Assembly (NCBI GenBank): GCA_006212045.1
Contig: PZPK01000008.1
Coordinates: 1-64,000 of the forward strand
Origin: Oleiphilus sp.
Lineage (GTDB): Bacteria; Pseudomonadota; Gammaproteobacteria; Pseudomonadales; Oleiphilaceae
Direction: 5' to 3'
DNA length: 64,000 nucleotides
Position 1 is the first letter of the stretch. Every line of letters starts with the position of its first letter. The notes beneath the pieces were generated by a model, which saw nothing but the letters and a program-made list of their open reading frames with translations, did not search any database and was not told where the DNA came from. Below are positions 55,097 to 64,000 of the stretch, in pieces. The position numbers and the translations under genes were made by a program.

Positions 55097-56383
55097 TCAA
55101 TGCACCAATAATTGCTCCAGACTGAGCCCCGCCTTACCTATCAGACGCTCGAGATCAGCGCGTGGCAAACGAACTTCCACTTTCGTTTCCCCCTGATCAC
55201 CAAGAGATTCTGCCACGACCCCACCTTGAGCGTACAATAAGGCCCGTAGCTTGCCTGCCTGATGCGGAATGACCAAGGTTTCATGAACAATTTCGTTGCC
55301 CAACAATTCCGCAACCGCATCATTCAGCATTTCGAGCCCGGCCCCAGTGTTCGCAGACACCCAAACACGAGTGGGCACGCCGTCTTCATTGCGGTCCAAT
55401 CGCGGCTCACGCTCAGGCAGCAAATCCAGTTTGTTATACACTTTCAGCACCGGAATCTGGTCCGCACCAATTTCGCTCAGGACAGTTTCCACCTGCTCAA
55501 TATTGTCCAGACGGTTCTCGTCATGGCAGTCAATCACATGTAACAAGAGCGTGGCGGCGCAAGTTTCTTCCAGAGTGGCGCGAAAAGCATCGACCAGTTT
55601 ATGCGGTAAATGTCGGATGAACCCAACGGTGTCAACAAGGATGGCCGCACCGATATCCGGCAGCTCTATGCGTCTTAAAGTGGGATCAAGCGTGGCAAAC
55701 AACTGGTCAGCCGCATAAACCTCTGAGGTCGTGACACGGTTGAACAGTGTCGACTTGCCGGCATTGGTATAGCCAACCAGTGAAACCGTGGGAATTTCGG
55801 CGCGCATTCTTGCCCGTCGACCCTGATCGCGCTGCTTCCTGACTTTCTGAAGTCGCCCGGTGATGGACTTGATCCTTGCCCTAAGCAAGCGGCGGTCAGT
55901 CTCAAGCTGGGTTTCCCCAGGCCCCCGCAAGCCGATCCCTCCCTTCTGGCGCTCCAGGTGGGTCCAACCACGAATCAAGCGCGTGGACATGTACTCCAGC
56001 TGGGCCAGCTCGACTTGCAACTTACCTTCGTGTGTCCGGGCGCGTTGCGCGAAGATATCCAGAATCACGCCGGTACGATCAATGACCCTGCACTTCAGCT
56101 CTGCTTCGATATTTCGCTGCTGGCTTGGAGACAAGGCGTGATTGAACAGCACCACATCGGCCTCGTTGGCCAACAGACTCTCATGGATCTCTTCCAGCTT
56201 GCCTGATCCAACAAAATAACGTGGCGTAGGTTGATGGCGGGAACCAGTGACAATATCCACCGGCTCAACGCCCGCAGATTTGACGAGTTCTCTGAACTCC
56301 TGCGGGTCTTCGCGCTCTTCTTCCGAGTTGAAATCGATATGAACCAGAACAGCCCGTTCACCGGTATCAGGTCTGTCAAACAC
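55097..56383 (-). CDS. hflX: ribosome-associated GTPase HflX
   Basis: 'RPDTGERAVLVHIDF', G1 'GYTNAGKSTLFN', 'DTVGFIRHLPHKLVDAFRATLEE'. Confidence 0.97.
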   Translation of the reverse strand: MFDRPDTGERAVLVHIDFNSEEEREDPQEFRELVKSAGVEPVDIVTGSRHQPTPRYFVGSGKLEEIHESLLANEADVVLFNHALSPSQQRNIEAELKCRVIDRTGVILDIFAQRARTHEGKLQVELAQLEYMSTRLIRGWTHLERQKGGIGLRGPGETQLETDRRLLRARIKSITGRLQKVRKQRDQGRRARMRAEIPTVSLVGYTNAGKSTLFNRVTTSEVYAADQLFATLDPTLRRIELPDIGAAILVDTVGFIRHLPHKLVDAFRATLEETCAATLLLHVIDCHDENRLDNIEQVETVLSEIGADQIPVLKVYNKLDLLPEREPRLDRNEDGVPTRVWVSANTGAGLEMLNDAVAELLGNEIVHETLVIPHQAGKLRALLYAQGGVVAESLGDQGETKVEVRLPRADLERLIGKAGLSLEQLLVH

Positions 56384-56466
56384 TGCGATGAACTGACTGA
56401 GCGATTACGACGGGCACTGAACGCCCATACATCAAAATTGGAACAAATAAATCGGAATGCAACAAA

Positions 56467-56712
56467 CTACCCGTTACCGTCCTGTTCTTCGCCCTGCACA
56501 GGTATTCGGACATTTCTTGCAGGAACCACCGTGGAAATAGCATGTTTGTAGACCATCTGGCTTACGGTATTCTTCAGCAGGATAACAAACTGGTCAAAGG
56601 ACTCTATCTGACCCTGCAACTTGATTCCGTTTACAAGGAAGATAGATACGGGAATCCGCTCTTTCCGAAGCGCATTCAAATATGGATCTTGCAATGATTG
56701 GCCCTTAGACAT
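56467..56712 (-). CDS. hfq: RNA chaperone Hfq
   Basis: '[66 protein letters not shown]'; start ATG 56712. Confidence 0.98.
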   Translation of the reverse strand: MSKGQSLQDPYLNALRKERIPVSIFLVNGIKLQGQIESFDQFVILLKNTVSQMVYKHAISTVVPARNVRIPVQGEEQDGNG

Positions 56713-57051
56713 TTTGTTATCTCCTGGTAATAAAACTATTTCTTCTTTGCTTATGCGGCGCGGCGATGGTGGTTCACCCTGACATTCCTGTTCCGCCATT
56801 TTTTCTGCAATCCCATCGACCATTCGCGAACCCTGCGTTCAGGCTGAGGATTACTGACATTCACAATACTTATTTGATAAATGACCCGAAATCAGCGCTG
56901 CCATTCTAATGCAAGCGCCTGGCAAAGCAGAGTGTATTTTCGGTAACACACTTTTCTGATCCTTTTTTTACCGGCTTTGCCAAACCACATCTTATGTACG
57001 AAAGCCCCTTGCTAGCAAGCACAGAATTTCTTTTGTCGTTGTGAACTGACT

Positions 57052-58068
57052 CTAAATTGTGGCTTCTTTAATAATTTTCAATGCCTTATCCAAAACTTTT
57101 TCATCCCCCGTTTCGAGCCAATTGACTCCGGGCCAGCTGCGCAGCCAGGTAAGCTGCCGTTTCGCGAGCTGGCGCGTCGCGATAATACCTCGCTCAACCA
57201 TGCCATCGTAAGTCATCTGCCCTTCCAGATATTCCCAAGCCTGTCGATACCCGACACAACGCATGGAAGGCATCGAGGCTTCAAGTTGACCCGACTCTCG
57301 CAGACTCTTCACCTCGTCCAGAAAACCATGCTCCAGCATCAATCTGAATCGTTGCGCGATGCGCTCGTGTAAAACAGACCGCTCTGCCGGTGCAATCGCA
57401 AGGGAGACCAGACGGTAGGGAATGGGAGGCAAAACGCTATCTAGCTTAGTGTAATCGGAATCCGGCCCTTTTCCAGTCTGATGTTGCTCCCGCCAGAACT
57501 GTGTCAGTGGTTTGCCGCTGACACGGTACACTTCGAGCGCCCTCTGGAGTCTTTGCGGGTCGCCCGGATTGATACGTGCCGCTGACTCGGGATCAACCTC
57601 TTTCAGCAAAGAATGCACATAAGCCCAGCCTTTTTCCTCAGCCAGAGTGTTGATTTCCCGACGAACCTTCTCGTCAGCTGACGGCAAAGCCGCTATTCCG
57701 TCCCTTAGAACGCGAAAGTACATCATGGTTCCGCCCACCAACAGAGGAATTCTTCCTGCCCGCGTGATCTCCGCCATTTCCCGGCAGACATCCTGATAAA
57801 ACTGCGCGACAGAATAGCTTTCCCAGGGCTCGAGAATATCAATCAGGCGATGCGGCGCCCGCTTTAATACCCCTGGCTCCGGTTTCGCGGTGCCGATATC
57901 CATACGCCGATAAATCAGCGCCGAGTCGACACTCACCAGCTCAACCGGCAATGTTTCCATGAGTGCGATCGCCAGGTCTGTCTTTCCGGAAGCCGTGGGC
58001 CCCATCAGAAAAATAGCAGGAGGTCTTTCCTCTTCCGACTGCATGCAAACTGCCCGACTATCGACCAC
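57052..58068 (-). CDS. miaA: tRNA dimethylallyltransferase
   Basis: '[18 protein letters not shown]', '[17 protein letters not shown]'. Confidence 0.97.
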   Translation of the reverse strand: MVDSRAVCMQSEEERPPAIFLMGPTASGKTDLAIALMETLPVELVSVDSALIYRRMDIGTAKPEPGVLKRAPHRLIDILEPWESYSVAQFYQDVCREMAEITRAGRIPLLVGGTMMYFRVLRDGIAALPSADEKVRREINTLAEEKGWAYVHSLLKEVDPESAARINPGDPQRLQRALEVYRVSGKPLTQFWREQHQTGKGPDSDYTKLDSVLPPIPYRLVSLAIAPAERSVLHERIAQRFRLMLEHGFLDEVKSLRESGQLEASMPSMRCVGYRQAWEYLEGQMTYDGMVERGIIATRQLAKRQLTWLRSWPGVNWLETGDEKVLDKALKIIKEATI

Positions 58069-59926
58069 GTAAAAAAAGCTTGTCCAGCTCTTTCAGGGAG
58101 AGGGCCGTCCAGGTTGGACGACCGTGATTACACTGGCCGCTGCGCTCAGTCGCCTCCATGTCACGTAACAGGGCATTCATTTCTGGAATCGTCAACTCCC
58201 GATTGGCACGCACCGAACCATGACAGGCCATCGATGACATCAGCTCATTCGCCCTTGCTTCGACCTGATCGCTCACACCATGCGTAATCAGATCACTCAG
58301 GATATCGCGTACCAATTGATCGACATTGACATGCTGCAGGATCACCGGCACTTCACGCACAACCACACTTTCAGGACCGGTGCGTTCTATTCTCAAACCG
58401 AAACGCTGCAACTGCCCTGCACTCTCTTCTGCGACATTGGCTTCTTTCTGACTCACTGCGAGACTCATCGGCACCAGCAATGGCTGAGTCTGAATACCTC
58501 GACCATAAAAATCCTGCTTCATACGCTCGTATGTGACACGCTCATGTGCGGCATGCATATCGACAACGATCAGGCCCTGACGGTTCTGCGCCAGAATAAA
58601 GATGCCATGTAATTGTGCGACGGCGAACCCCAAGGGGTAATCCGCCATTTCCTGCTCATCAGGCAAAGGTTTGTATACTGGTTGCTCCGCCGAAAAACCG
58701 CCTTCAGCAAGAGCAGACTGCTTGCCACTGTATAGCTCTCCGTAGGCCGAAAGTGTTTCACCCACTTGAACTGCCGAAAGGCGCTCCCGGGCCGGCGCAA
58801 ACGTCATACGCTCCTGGGAGTTTTCTGATGGCATGGTCGCGAATGCCGGCTGGGCCGCATAAGTCGGCTGTTGAACAGCGGCTGAAGCCTGGTCTGAACG
58901 ATCACCCTCAACGTGATGCTCCGGTCGCACGTCCGCCAGCGCCTTGTGCAGGCTACGGAATATGAAATCGTGCACCAATCGGCCATCCCTGAACCGAACC
59001 TCATGCTTGGTTGGGTGCACATTGACATCCACCAATGCCGGATCCAATTCCAAATAGAGCACGAAAGCCGGATGACGACCGTGATACAACACATCCCGAT
59101 AGGCCTGCTTCACGGCATGACTCACAAGACGGTCCCTGATGACGCGCCCATTGACATAAAAATACTGCAAATCCGCCTGACTGCGCGAAAAGGTCGGTAA
59201 AGCCACCCACCCCCACAACTTCAGGCCGGAGGCTTCGACATCAATCTCAACCGCATTCTCCATAAAAGGCTTGCCACACAATGCGGCAATCCGCAGCTCC
59301 TTTTCCTTTGCTGTCGGCGCTGGCCGCAACATATGTACTGGCTTGCCATTGTGATTCAACTCGAAACTGACCTCGAAGCGGCTGAGTGCCTGCCGCTTGA
59401 TCACTTCCTCAAGATGATTGAATTCGGTTTTTTCAGTTCGTAGAAATTTCCGTCTTGCCGGCGTATTGAAAAACAGATCCCGAACTTCCACGCTGGTGCC
59501 TCGATTATGCGCAGCAGGGCTCAAACGGGCTTCCATGTCACGGCCTTCAGTTTCGGCCTGCCACGCCTCTTCCGACTGTTCTGTCTTTGAACTCAGCTTC
59601 AGACGGGAAACGGATGCGATACTGGCCAGCGCCTCGCCCCTAAAGCCGAGCGTGGCAACCGCCTCCAGATCGTCCAGCGAGGCTATCTTGCTGGTCGCAT
59701 GCCGACTGAGCGAAAGAGGCAGGTCTTCCTTGTCCATTCCTTCCCCGTCATCACGCAGTAGAATGCGTTTGACACCACCATTATCCACATGAATCTGGAT
59801 TTTTCGGGCACCGGCATCCAGCGCATTTTCCAGCAATTCCTTGACGACAGAAGCAGGACGCTCCACTACTTCACCAGCGGCGATCTGGTTAGCGAGCCGG
59901 GCGGAAAGTTTATGAATTCGGGCCAT
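58058..59926 (-). CDS. mutL: DNA mismatch repair protein MutL
   Basis: '[26 protein letters not shown]', '[10 protein letters not shown]'. Confidence 0.97.
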   Translation of the reverse strand: MARIHKLSARLANQIAAGEVVERPASVVKELLENALDAGARKIQIHVDNGGVKRILLRDDGEGMDKEDLPLSLSRHATSKIASLDDLEAVATLGFRGEALASIASVSRLKLSSKTEQSEEAWQAETEGRDMEARLSPAAHNRGTSVEVRDLFFNTPARRKFLRTEKTEFNHLEEVIKRQALSRFEVSFELNHNGKPVHMLRPAPTAKEKELRIAALCGKPFMENAVEIDVEASGLKLWGWVALPTFSRSQADLQYFYVNGRVIRDRLVSHAVKQAYRDVLYHGRHPAFVLYLELDPALVDVNVHPTKHEVRFRDGRLVHDFIFRSLHKALADVRPEHHVEGDRSDQASAAVQQPTYAAQPAFATMPSENSQERMTFAPARERLSAVQVGETLSAYGELYSGKQSALAEGGFSAEQPVYKPLPDEQEMADYPLGFAVAQLHGIFILAQNRQGLIVVDMHAAHERVTYERMKQDFYGRGIQTQPLLVPMSLAVSQKEANVAEESAGQLQRFGLRIERTGPESVVVREVPVILQHVNVDQLVRDILSDLITHGVSDQVEARANELMSSMACHGSVRANRELTIPEMNALLRDMEATERSGQCNHGRPTWTALSLKELDKLFLRGR

Positions 59927-60041
59927 AGAGATAGAGAATTAGTCAGACATCAATAAATGAAAACGAAAATCAATCGCTTTTCTCGTTCCTGACCGGCTAT
60001 TCTCATGCAGGAAAGCCATGTAAGCAAGCCCAAAGACTCAC

Positions 60042-61400
60042 TCAGGAAGCAGGTACACGCAATTTCTGTCCGACGCGCAATTTGTCACTCCGCAGCGCAT
60101 TGGCCGTTTTAAGGGCACCGACCGAAACAGAGGTCTTTTGCGCGATCTGGGACAGCGTATCGCCACGCCTGACGACATAGACATCCTCGCTGCTGCGCTC
60201 AGCACCATGCTTGCGCCAGGACAGATAAGTCCCTGGAGGAGGCGTTTTCTCGAAGTGCTGCATAATGCCTGTCGCAATCGAGCGCGCGATTGCTTTTTGA
60301 TACTTCCGGGTCTTGAGCCGGCGGGACTCTGCCGGATTCGAGATAAAACCGGTTTCGACCAGAATCGATGGGATGTCAGGAGATTTCAGAACCACAAATC
60401 CGGCCTGCTGCACATTGCGCTTATGCAAACGCGATACTTTACCCAGCGACTTAAGCACGTAATCCCCCACCCCAAGGCTGGCCTTCAGACTTGCGGTAGA
60501 GGACAGGTCGAGGAGAACACCTGCCAGCGTATCATCCTTGCCATCCAGACTAACGCTGCCAACCCCTCCAATCAGATCCGCAGCATTCTCCTTTTGAGCC
60601 AGCCAGCGCGCGGCCTCACTACTGGCACCGCGACTGGAAACAGCAAACACCGAGGCGCCATTTGCCTGAGCCTTTCGAAACGCATCCGCATGTACCGACA
60701 CCAAAAGATCCGCATTGTGCTCGCGCGCGATAGAGGTCCGCTTGCGCAATCCAACGTAATAATCACCGGTCCGTGTTAATCGCGCAGAAAACCCTTTTTT
60801 GTCGTTCACAAGCGCCTGCAACTCTTTGGAAATTGCGAGCACAATATCTTTTTCCCGAGCTCGTCCCGGCCCAAGCGCACCAGGGTCTTCACCGCCATGC
60901 CCGGGGTCAATCGTTACGATAATGTCGCGTTTTCCGACCAGCGCAACCGTTTTGGCAGGTGCCGCAGAAGCTTTGTCCGATCGCTCACGGTCGTACAGGT
61001 CCACCACCAGACGGTTACCGTACTGGGCGTTTGGCTTAAGCAGAAAGCTGCGCGGCGTCACTGGTGATTTCAGGTCAAGCACGACCCGCAGGTCCTTGCT
61101 GTTGCGACGCGCACTGCGAATATTCCGAATGGGAGATCCGCTCAGATCCAACTGATCAAAACGCGCTTTGTTCGTGGTGTTGGACAGATCCAGAACAAGA
61201 CGATCCGGAGCCTTGAGTGTCATGACTTTGTGCTCCAGAGCGCCAGACACTTCCAGTACCAGGCGGGAATGATCCGGTGCATTCCAGATACGACTGTTCT
61301 CGATAGTGATCGCAGCATGGCTTGCAACCGCCACCAGCATCGAAAGCAAGCCAAGCAGAATTATTTTGATTCGATGTCTTTGTTTACAGGTCATACGCAT
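60042..61400 (-). CDS. amiB: N-acetylmuramoyl-L-alanine amidase (AMIN + Amidase_3 + LysM)
   Basis: 'IVTIDPGHGGEDPGALGP', C-terminal LysM 'YVVRRGDTLSQIAQKTSVSV'. Confidence 0.93.
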   Translation of the reverse strand: MRMTCKQRHRIKIILLGLLSMLVAVASHAAITIENSRIWNAPDHSRLVLEVSGALEHKVMTLKAPDRLVLDLSNTTNKARFDQLDLSGSPIRNIRSARRNSKDLRVVLDLKSPVTPRSFLLKPNAQYGNRLVVDLYDRERSDKASAAPAKTVALVGKRDIIVTIDPGHGGEDPGALGPGRAREKDIVLAISKELQALVNDKKGFSARLTRTGDYYVGLRKRTSIAREHNADLLVSVHADAFRKAQANGASVFAVSSRGASSEAARWLAQKENAADLIGGVGSVSLDGKDDTLAGVLLDLSSTASLKASLGVGDYVLKSLGKVSRLHKRNVQQAGFVVLKSPDIPSILVETGFISNPAESRRLKTRKYQKAIARSIATGIMQHFEKTPPPGTYLSWRKHGAERSSEDVYVVRRGDTLSQIAQKTSVSVGALKTANALRSDKLRVGQKLRVPAS

Positions 61401-61496
61401 TCTATGTGTACCACTTGCCCTGCCAGCGAGCGCAAGGCCGTTGCATTACACAGCAAACCGGTCGACGCTGAATGGTTCTGATATAGCTTTTCATTG

Positions 61497-62021
61497 CTAA
61501 TCCGCCCCCTTGGTGACGTTGAGTCCGGCCTGTGTGCAAGCTTCTGTTAATCGAAGCAAGCGCGCTTTCGCATCGCCACTATCTCCGTTGATCCGCAAGC
61601 TGACATCGCGCGCTTCATCGCAGATATGGAGCGTCACATCGATATCAGGTTCGGGCAGCAAACCCTCACCTTTCTCCGGCCATTCCACCAGACACAAGAC
61701 CGGCTTACTTCCCGGTCGAAGAAAGTCTCTGATTCCCATGTATTCCAGCTCTTCCGGATCACATAATCGATAAATATCAAAATGATAAAAATCACACTGA
61801 TCCAGCGCATAGTGCTCTACCAGCGTGTAGGTTGGGCTTTTTACAGCCCCCTCATAGCCCAGATGCCTCAGCACCCCACGGGACAATGTCGTTTTGCCAG
61901 CGCCAAGGTTTCCGCGCAGATAGACAACGGTTAACGGACGCGGGTCATGCATCAGAAACGCTGCAAAAACAGCCCCGAACCTCAGCGTCTCGCGCTCGTC
62001 TTTCAAACCAATTCGATACAT
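61497..62021 (-). CDS. tsaE: tRNA threonylcarbamoyladenosine biosynthesis ATPase
   Basis: 'LRGNLGAGKTTLSRGVLRHLG', 'SPTYTLVEHY'. Confidence 0.95.
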   Translation of the reverse strand: MYRIGLKDERETLRFGAVFAAFLMHDPRPLTVVYLRGNLGAGKTTLSRGVLRHLGYEGAVKSPTYTLVEHYALDQCDFYHFDIYRLCDPEELEYMGIRDFLRPGSKPVLCLVEWPEKGEGLLPEPDIDVTLHICDEARDVSLRINGDSGDAKARLLRLTEACTQAGLNVTKGAD

Positions 62022-62180
62022 TGCCAGCTGAATGCCTGTATTACCCTGCGCTTTGCGCTAGTATGGGAACCATTAATCTCTTGGGATGACCACGCTGCCC
62101 AAGGCTAGAAGATAATTCAAGTAATAAACGTAGCGCCTTGTAAAGCATAGCAAAACGCGCCTGAAAGTACATAACGCCAC

Positions 62181-63266
62181 ATGACGATTACGCAACAATC
62201 CTCTGCCCATGCAGAAGCACAGCTCAAGCGCCTCATTCAACGCGAATCAGAGCGACTCGGGTTTCAGCAAATGGGCGTCGGCACGACCGACCTTGGCCCC
62301 CATATCGCGCACTATCGGGACTGGCTCGAACAGGGCTTTCATGCGGACCTCGACTATATGCAACAGCATGGTGCCAAGCGTTGGATACCGGAACAGCTGA
62401 TACCGGGCACATTGCGGGTGATTTCGCTGCGTATGAATTATGTTTCTGACGGCGCGCAACCGCTTAACATACTGGAGGATAGTCGCAAAGCCTACGTGTC
62501 CCGTTATGCCCTGGGGCGCGACTACCACAAACTGATTCGATCCCGACTAAAGAAACTTATTGGCTTTATTCGTGAACAGGCGGGTCAATACAACCTGAGG
62601 GCCTTCGTTGATAGCGCTCCGGTGCTTGAGCGTGCGCTCGCCCAGCGTTCGGGACTCGGCTGGTTCGGCAAGAACACCATGCTGATCAATCGCGAGGCGG
62701 GCTCCTGGTTTTTTCTCGGGGAAATATACACAGACCTCGAACTACCCACCGACCCGCCCTACCAGCAGGAGCACTGCGGCCGCTGCACCACCTGCCTTGA
62801 AGAATGTCCGACACAAGCCTTTGTCGGACCTTATCTGCTGGATACAGCGCGCTGCATTTCCTACCTGACCATCGAGCATAAAGGCAGCATTCCGCTTGAA
62901 CTCAGGCCGCTCATCGGAAATCGCATTTTTGGGTGTGACGACTGCCAGTTAGTATGCCCCTGGACACGTTTCACGCAAAAAACCAGCGAAAACGATTTCT
63001 CACCAAGACACCAGCTGGATAACAGCACACTGATCGATTTATTCAATTGGGACGAGGAGACCTTTTTAACACGCACCGAAGGCTCACCAATCCGGCGCGC
63101 CGGCTACGAATGCTGGCAACGGAATATTGCTGTCGCAATGGGTAACGCCGACTACGATGCGGCAATCATCGAAGCACTCCGGAAAAAACTGGCATCTACC
63201 TCAGCCATGGTCAATGAACACATAACGTGGGCGCTCGACCAACTTCAGTCAAAATGTGAACATTGA
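62181..63266 (+). CDS. queG: epoxyqueuosine reductase
   Basis: 'FGKNTMLINREAGSWFFLGEI', two Fe-S clusters 'CGRCTTCLEECPTQAF','CDDCQLVCPW'. Confidence 0.96.
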   Translation: MTITQQSSAHAEAQLKRLIQRESERLGFQQMGVGTTDLGPHIAHYRDWLEQGFHADLDYMQQHGAKRWIPEQLIPGTLRVISLRMNYVSDGAQPLNILEDSRKAYVSRYALGRDYHKLIRSRLKKLIGFIREQAGQYNLRAFVDSAPVLERALAQRSGLGWFGKNTMLINREAGSWFFLGEIYTDLELPTDPPYQQEHCGRCTTCLEECPTQAFVGPYLLDTARCISYLTIEHKGSIPLELRPLIGNRIFGCDDCQLVCPWTRFTQKTSENDFSPRHQLDNSTLIDLFNWDEETFLTRTEGSPIRRAGYECWQRNIAVAMGNADYDAAIIEALRKKLASTSAMVNEHITWALDQLQSKCEH

Positions 63267-63341
63267 AGTACACCGAAAGGGCTGGATACTAACCCGGATA
63301 CGAAAAGACCGGGTCCATCGCGTAATCTTCCTAACAAGCCT

Positions 63342-63998
63342 CTAAAGACGATGCTCCAACAAGTCGTTTAAACGCTCTGCAAGATCATCACCTCTTTCCG
63401 GCTCTCCGTGCCCTGGTATCAGCAAAGCCGGAGGACACTGTTCAAGGTGATCCATCGCCCAGGCCTTAAAAGCCCTGCGGTCAGTCAATATAAACCACTT
63501 GACGACCTGGCTCATTTTCAGGCCCGGCGCGGCCCCGAGCATTTTTTGCAACAATCTGGCCAGTGGCTGATTGGATAGGCGGGCATAATTCAAAAAGCTG
63601 TCACATGTGATCCACACACCTTTGCCACCCAGCTTGCAAAGCCAGACGTCACCGGCCCGATGCCCCGGCGGGAAGTAGAAGCGATAAGCATCAGGCAAAG
63701 CGGGTAGTGAGGACTCAAGCGCCGATATCCCATGGATACCGAGCTTACCCAATCTCCCAATGGCCTGCCTGCTCGCGAACAGACGTGCGTCGGGATAGGC
63801 TTCCAACCAGGACGCAACCCCCATGTAATGGTAATGATTCGGCATCACCAAATTAACGGATGCCGCTTTGTCTGCGAAGCGGGTCTTCCAATCCCTTAAC
63901 AAAGACGCACCCGGACTCAGTAGCGTCCAATTACCATCACCATCGTGCACAGCAACAGAATTTGAAACGAAATTGGGCACAACATACTGCCCCAGCAT
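63342..63998 (-). CDS. MBL-fold/DUF4336-like hypothetical protein (may extend past window)
   Basis: 'VNLVMPNHYHYMGVASWLEAYPDARLFASRQA', 'YFPPGHRAGDVWL'. Confidence 0.55.
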   Translation of the reverse strand: MLGQYVVPNFVSNSVAVHDGDGNWTLLSPGASLLRDWKTRFADKAASVNLVMPNHYHYMGVASWLEAYPDARLFASRQAIGRLGKLGIHGISALESSLPALPDAYRFYFPPGHRAGDVWLCKLGGKGVWITCDSFLNYARLSNQPLARLLQKMLGAAPGLKMSQVVKWFILTDRRAFKAWAMDHLEQCPPALLIPGHGEPERGDDLAERLNDLLEHRL

Positions 63999-64000
63999 CA

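Overview
64 kb gammaproteobacterial chromosomal window. Gene content and order look Pseudomonadales/Oceanospirillales-like (inference from recognisable genes only). It is mostly housekeeping: miaB-ybeZ(phoH)-ybeY-corC-lnt-leuS-lptE-holA; a complete bioB-F-H-C-D operon divergent from comF; dinB; cmoA-cmoB; folX-folE-folM; and the tsaE-amiB-mutL-miaA-hfq-hflX // hflK-hflC-DUF2065-hisZ-purA supercluster with queG alongside. There are three acyl-CoA dehydrogenase paralogues. I saw no tRNA/rRNA genes, CRISPR arrays, IS elements or prophage. I did not find a clear-cut new multigene system. The points most worth a second look are: (1) a ~5.9 kb block (VWA-like lipoprotein, TetR, atypical MBL-fold protein, SDR, epimerase) between the normally adjacent hflX and hflK, with its own candidate operator and terminator; (2) a PsrA-type operator directly abutting a near-consensus promoter of an acyl-CoA dehydrogenase; (3) a BirA-type operator plus near-consensus promoter for bioB embedded antisense in the first codons of comF; (4) a methyl-accepting chemotaxis gene broken by one in-frame TAA in the HAMP region, next to (5) a divergent sigma-70 factor lacking the usual region 2.3 Trp pair; (6) a head-to-head pair of phosphoribosyltransferase paralogues next to an FRG-domain protein. 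All calls come from reading the sequence and the supplied translations; no database search was run.
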